In this document: one piece after another, positions 6,294 through 8,310 of the stretch
Position numbering within the stretch: position 1 is the stretch's first letter
Layout of the letters: every line of letters begins with the position of its first letter
Notes under the pieces: generated by a model
What the model was told of the DNA's origin: nothing
What the model saw: the letters and a program-made list of their open reading frames with translations, nothing else
Databases searched by the model: none
From: DATBMY01 sp036554605
Lineage (GTDB): Bacteria; Acidobacteriota; Blastocatellia; UBA7656
DNA length: 8,310 nt
Direction of reading: 5' to 3'
Assembly: GCA_036554605.1 (NCBI GenBank)
Contig: DATBMY010000039.1
Location: forward strand, 1 to 8,310
Translations under genes and position numbers: made by a program

Positions 6294-7529
6294 TCAAGCG
6301 GTAGCGGCAAGACCAAAAAAGGCGCGCTCGAATTCATCAATGCGCGGGTCGATAGCGACGGGGCGGTTTGCTTTGACGGCTTCCGTGGTCTTCAGCCCGT
6401 TGCCGGTTATCGCGATGACCGTAAGATCACCGGGCTTGATGCGCCCCTCGCTTATGAGCTTTCTGGTCACGGCGACCGCGACGCCCCCGGCCGTCTCGGT
6501 GAATATGCCTTCGGTCTTTGCAAGCAGGCTTATGCCCTCGATCATCTCTTCGTCGGTAACATCGTCGGCCCAGCCGCCGGTTTGGGCTATGAGGCGCGCG
6601 GCGTGGTATCCGTCGGCCGGGTTGCCTATGGCGAGTGAGCGGGCAATCGTTCGAGGCTTGACCGGCAGCAGATCGGTCGAGCCCCGCTTGACGGCGGCCG
6701 ATATGGGATTGCACCCGGCGGCCTGCGCGCCGTAGAGCCGCGTCGGCGATTGATCGATCAGGCCCGTCCGTTCGAGTTCCTTGAACGCCTTGCCTATCTT
6801 GCTTATGAGCGAGCCGCCGGCCATCGGCACCACCACGCAGTCGGGCGCGCGCCAGCCTAACTGCTCGGCTATCTCGTAGCCGAACGTCTTCGATCCTTCA
6901 CCGTAGTACGGCCTTAGATTGACGTTGACGAATCCCCAGCCGAAGCGCTCGGCTATCTCGGTCGACAGGCGGTTGACTTCATCGTAGTTGCCGCGCACGG
7001 CGAATACCCGGGCGCCATAGACTGAGGTGGCGGTGATCTTGGCGGGCTCAAGGCTCTCGGGAATAAGCACGAAGGCCGGAAGTCCGGCCGCGGCGGCATT
7101 GGCCGCGACCGAGTTGGCGAGGTTTCCGGTAGAGGCGCAGCCGACGGCGCTCAATTTAAACTCGCGCGCCTTATTTATCGCGACCGCCGTCACGCGGTCC
7201 TTAAAGGAGAGCGTCGGGCAATTGACGCTATCGTTTTTGATGTAAAGATTATTTGCGCCAATCGCGCGCGCCAGTCGCTCGGCTCGCACAAGCGGAGTAA
7301 AGCCGCTCGCGCGGCCGACCGCGGGCTCGCCTTCTATGGGCAATAGCTCGCGGTATCGCCAGAGATTTTTTTCGCGCGACGCAATTAACTCGCGCGAGAG
7401 CGTGCGAGCGATAGAATCGTAATCGTAATCGACTTCGAGCGGCGCGAAGCAATCTTCGCACCCGGCTAGCAGTTGTTTCGGATGCTGGCGGCCGCATTCG
7501 CGGCATTTCAAGCTCGTGATAAAGCTCAT
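6294..7529 (-). CDS. thrC: Threonine synthase, PLP-dependent, with N-terminal zinc ribbon
   Basis: The ATG at 7529-7527 follows a near-perfect SD (AAGGAGG, 7541-7535) by five bases, giving 411 residues. A longer in-frame start at 7607 lies inside the leader terminator and is rejected. The family converts O-phosphohomoserine to threonine with PLP. Cys9, Cys12, Cys24 and Cys27 form a zinc-ribbon-like CxxC pair, as in many bacterial and archaeal homologues. Catalytic-domain marks follow: FTPL (77-80), SFKDR with the PLP-binding Lys110, STGN (133-136) binding the cofactor phosphate, MAGGS (236-240), and TGNGLK (375-380). The C-terminus is complete. The gene heads a unit with the MoaD-like gene and lysC and is preceded by two SAM-II-type riboswitches. 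Threonine synthase is not normally under SAM control, so the protein might instead (or also) replace the phosphate of O-phosphohomoserine with sulfur from the carrier. That is inference; the motifs alone fit ordinary threonine synthase. Confidence 0.93.
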   Translation of the reverse strand: MSFITSLKCRECGRQHPKQLLAGCEDCFAPLEVDYDYDSIARTLSRELIASREKNLWRYRELLPIEGEPAVGRASGFTPLVRAERLARAIGANNLYIKNDSVNCPTLSFKDRVTAVAINKAREFKLSAVGCASTGNLANSVAANAAAAGLPAFVLIPESLEPAKITATSVYGARVFAVRGNYDEVNRLSTEIAERFGWGFVNVNLRPYYGEGSKTFGYEIAEQLGWRAPDCVVVPMAGGSLISKIGKAFKELERTGLIDQSPTRLYGAQAAGCNPISAAVKRGSTDLLPVKPRTIARSLAIGNPADGYHAARLIAQTGGWADDVTDEEMIEGISLLAKTEGIFTETAGGVAVAVTRKLISEGRIKPGDLTVIAITGNGLKTTEAVKANRPVAIDPRIDEFERAFFGLAATA

Positions 7530-7587
7530 CGCTTCCTCCTTGCGAGGCGACGGCTTAAAGCGAATGCTGCGTGAAGGCGAGGCGCGG

Positions 7588-7618
7588 AAAAGAAAAACCC
7601 GCGCCAAACTAGCGCGGG
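7588..7618 (-). terminator. Second intrinsic terminator of the thrC leader
   Basis: On the minus strand CCCGCGC (7618-7612) and GCGCGGG (7604-7598) form a 7-bp GC stem with a 7-base loop, followed by TTTTTCTTTT (7597-7588). It stands directly after the second SAM-II-type aptamer and 46 bases before the thrC ribosome site, as expected for riboswitch-driven premature termination. Its loop and 3' arm can instead pair with the aptamer's 3' strand. Confidence 0.9.
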
Positions 7619-7632
7619 GCGGATGACTCCGG

Positions 7633-7683
<51 letters not shown>

Positions 7684-7702
7684 TGTTGTTAAAGATCAAA
7701 TG

Positions 7703-7731
7703 AAAAGCCCTGCGCCAAACCGACGCAGGGC
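7703..7731 (-). terminator. First intrinsic terminator of the thrC leader
   Basis: On the minus strand GCCCTGCG (7731-7724) and CGCAGGGC (7714-7707) make an 8-bp stem with a 9-base loop, followed by TTTT (7706-7703). It lies between the two SAM-II-type aptamers, so the polymerase must pass two separate SAM-controlled stops. The loop and 3' arm can be captured by the upstream aptamer's 3' strand through an 11-bp alternative helix. Confidence 0.88.
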
Positions 7732-7744
7732 CAAAATCCTCCAG

Positions 7745-7794
7745 CGGTTTAGCACTTTTTTACGTGGAGCAATTTGCCTTAAATCACCACGTCC
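7745..7794 (-). ncRNA. SAM-II-type riboswitch aptamer, promoter-proximal copy
   Basis: On the minus strand P1 is ACGTGG (7792-7787) with CCACGT (7767-7762), enclosing the 19-base loop TGATTTAAGGCAAATTGCT, then AAAAAAGTGCTAAACCG. The layout is that of the other copy and of SAM-II RNAs. The pseudoknot pairing GGCA (7778-7775) with TGCT (7754-7751) corresponds to AGCG/TGCT in the second copy, so pairing is kept although bases differ. The copies lie 111 bases apart and each has its own terminator. The element begins about 12 bases after the predicted transcription start. Confidence 0.88.
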
Positions 7795-7812
7795 GGCAAG
7801 CGGAGTCCGCAG

Positions 7813-7840
7813 AGTACACCTCAACGGCCGGAAGAGTCAA
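7813..7840 (-). promoter_or_regulatory. Sigma-70-like promoter for the thrC-moaD-lysC leader
   Basis: On the minus strand TTGACT (7840-7835) is followed, after 16 bases, by TGTACT (7818-7813). The -35 matches five of six consensus bases and the -10 four of six. The expected start near 7806 places the first riboswitch immediately downstream. The -35 is inside the left arm of the 15-bp inverted repeat. Confidence 0.6.
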
Positions 7841-7893
7841 GAACTTTTTCCTCGCCGGTTCGTTATAAAGGGAGCGGCGAAAAAGTTCTTGAC
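7836..7893. repeat. Perfect 15-bp inverted repeat carrying both divergent -35 elements
   Basis: GTCAAGAACTTTTTC (7836-7850) is the exact reverse complement of GAAAAAGTTCTTGAC (7879-7893), with 28 bases between. In each direction the arm ends in TTGAC, the core of the -35 box, so the two promoters share identical upstream sequence. The spacer also holds a partial match, CGCCG near 7853 and CGGCG near 7875. The large spacer makes a simple terminator hairpin unlikely. Shared binding of a regulator, or duplication of one promoter in mirror image, are the two readings. Confidence 0.8.
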
Positions 7894-7917
7894 CTGCGCG
7901 TGGCAAGAGAGTATCTT
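7889..7917 (+). promoter_or_regulatory. Sigma-70-like promoter for the Cys leader and SUMT gene
   Basis: TTGACC (7889-7894) and TATCTT (7912-7917) are exactly 17 bases apart, with five and four of six consensus matches. The expected start is near 7924, about 10 bases before the ribosome site of the leader ORF. Confidence 0.7.
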
Positions 7918-7941
7918 CGCCGGTACGTTCTTTAAGGACCT

Positions 7942-8046
7942 ATGAAAGGCACTATGCGTCATTGCTGTTGCATCTGTATATGCGCGCCCGAGGGCGCGCC
8001 GCATAGAGCCTTTAGTGGAGGTCCCCGCTTAGAGATAAGCTCATAA
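7942..8046 (+). CDS. Cys-rich leader peptide, probable cysteine attenuator
   Basis: A 34-codon ORF starts at ATG 7942 after AAGGA (7934-7938); the second ATG at 7954 is also preceded by AAAGG and would give a 30-residue form. The early part reads MKGTMRHCCCICIC, with five Cys codons in seven (TGC TGT TGC ATC TGT ATA TGC, 7963-7983). Ordinary proteins rarely cluster Cys this way with no CxxC spacing. The ORF lies between a good promoter and a terminator hairpin that directly precedes a siroheme-pathway gene. By analogy with amino-acid leader peptides, a ribosome stalled at Cys codons when Cys-tRNA is short would alter leader folding and permit expression downstream. A hairpin (7982-7999, GCGCGCCC and its complement) begins at the last Cys codon, and a small GCTTA-GAGA-TAAGC hairpin lies at 8027-8040. 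A metal-binding microprotein is a less likely reading. Confidence 0.75.
   Translation: MKGTMRHCCCICICAPEGAPHRAFSGGPRLEISS
7982..7999 (+). other. GC hairpin at the end of the Cys codon run
   Basis: GCGCGCCC (7982-7989) and GGGCGCGC (7992-7999) are exact complements, effectively a 7-bp stem with a CGAG loop. No T-run follows. It would be melted by a ribosome stalled on the Cys codons and could form freely once the ribosome has passed or if translation never starts, so it fits the role of the regulatory hairpin in a leader-peptide attenuator. Its GCCCG stretch could also pair with CGGGC in the downstream terminator's 3' arm. Confidence 0.55.
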
Positions 8047-8073
8047 TTTAGTCTTCATTTTCGATTTGGGATT

Positions 8074-8111
8074 GCCCGCTATCGGCTCTGCCGGTGGCGG
8101 GCTTTTCGTTT
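8074..8111 (+). terminator. Attenuator-like terminator abutting the SUMT start codon
   Basis: GCCCGC (8074-8079) pairs with GCGGGC (8097-8102), and an inner CGGC/GCCG stem (8083-8086 and 8090-8093) closes a TCT loop. TTTTCGTTT follows (8103-8111), and the ATG begins at the next base. The 3' arm contains the only G-rich stretch (GGCGGG) that could serve as a ribosome site, so the hairpin could block both transcription and translation of the gene after it. Confidence 0.8.
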
Positions 8112-8310
8112 ATGGATCAAAGTTCCGCGCAAACCGGGAAGGTTTACTTGATCGGCGCCGGGCCGGGCGATCCCGAGCTGCTCACTTTAAAGGCCGCGCG
8201 CGCCATAGCTTCAAGCGACGTGATCTTTTACGACGATCTGGTAAACCCGGATGTTTTATCTCACGCGCGGCGCGGCGTCGAGCTGGTCTATGTCGGCAAG
8301 CGGGCGGGGG
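8112..8310 (+). CDS. cobA: Uroporphyrinogen-III C-methyltransferase (SUMT), N-terminal part
   Basis: The frame opens at ATG 8112 and runs 66 codons to the right edge, so the C-terminal three quarters are missing. Residues 11-28 read VYLIGAGPGDPELLTLKA, the SAM-binding glycine-rich loop of tetrapyrrole methylases. VIFYDDLVNPDVL (37-49) and VYVGKRAG (59-66) follow; the GKR motif is typical of SUMT. The enzyme uses two SAM to make precorrin-2, the precursor of siroheme and cobalamin. Because a Cys-codon leader and attenuator-like terminator precede it, siroheme for sulfite reductase is the more likely purpose. It could also be the N-terminus of a fusion (for example with uroporphyrinogen-III synthase), which the window cannot show. 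No other Met precedes the conserved start, and there is no strong SD. Confidence 0.9.
   Translation, partial: MDQSSAQTGKVYLIGAGPGDPELLTLKAARAIASSDVIFYDDLVNPDVLSHARRGVELVYVGKRAG

Noticed and set aside
6271..6297. Longer MoaD-like protein from a TTG start
   Set aside because: It would begin within the thrC stop region and run through the strong SD that serves the ATG at 6270.
7530..7607. N-terminal extension of threonine synthase by 26 residues
   Set aside because: The upstream start lies inside the leader terminator, while the ATG at 7529 has a near-perfect SD and leads directly into the zinc-ribbon sequence.
7700..7945. Plus-strand 81-codon ORF across the riboswitch region
   Set aside because: It runs antisense to the first riboswitch and its terminator and across both promoters, and is rich in Arg/Lys/Pro as expected for a non-coding frame.

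Overview
The window is bacterial DNA of fairly high GC content with tightly packed genes and ordinary Shine-Dalgarno (SD) signals. The combination of a DUF4331 protein, a TPR protein and a nickel/cobalt-exporter-like protein with an extracytoplasmic N-terminal domain, plus a threonine synthase next to a MoaD-like protein, suggests a Gram-negative environmental lineage, perhaps Acidobacteriota. That assignment is an inference from gene style and is weak.

Left part (1-3251, all minus strand): a probable three-gene unit for envelope proteins, read from right to left. It holds a secreted DUF4331 protein, a membrane-anchored TPR protein, and, running off the left edge, the N-terminus of a NicO/RcnA-like transporter whose start overlaps the TPR stop. 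A strong 12-bp hairpin lies between the first two genes.

Middle (3252-4443): a divergent intergenic region of about 370 bases, then one plus-strand gene for a small lipoprotein built from a strict 26-residue YD-type repeat. It ends at a clear intrinsic terminator.

Right part (4521-8310): two divergent units that both look sulfur- and methionine-linked. Leftward from a promoter near 7840 runs a leader RNA with two successive SAM-II-type riboswitch aptamers. Each is followed by an intrinsic terminator, and each can form an alternative antiterminator pairing. Then come threonine synthase (thrC), a MoaD/ThiS-like sulfur carrier ending in Gly-Gly, and aspartate kinase (lysC). Rightward from a second promoter runs a leader with a 34-codon open reading frame carrying five Cys codons in seven (CCCICIC). 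It is followed by a terminator hairpin that abuts the start of a uroporphyrinogen-III C-methyltransferase gene (SUMT, siroheme branch), cut by the right edge. The two promoters sit in a perfect 15-bp inverted repeat, so both -35 regions are copies of one sequence.

Together the right part reads as a sulfur-assimilation control point: a Cys-codon leader would govern the siroheme/sulfite-reduction side, and SAM sensing would govern the aspartate-derived side. SAM control of a thrC-moaD pair suggests that the pair may serve homocysteine/methionine synthesis through a protein thiocarboxylate, and not only threonine synthesis. That functional step is inference; the RNA elements and gene order are seen directly.
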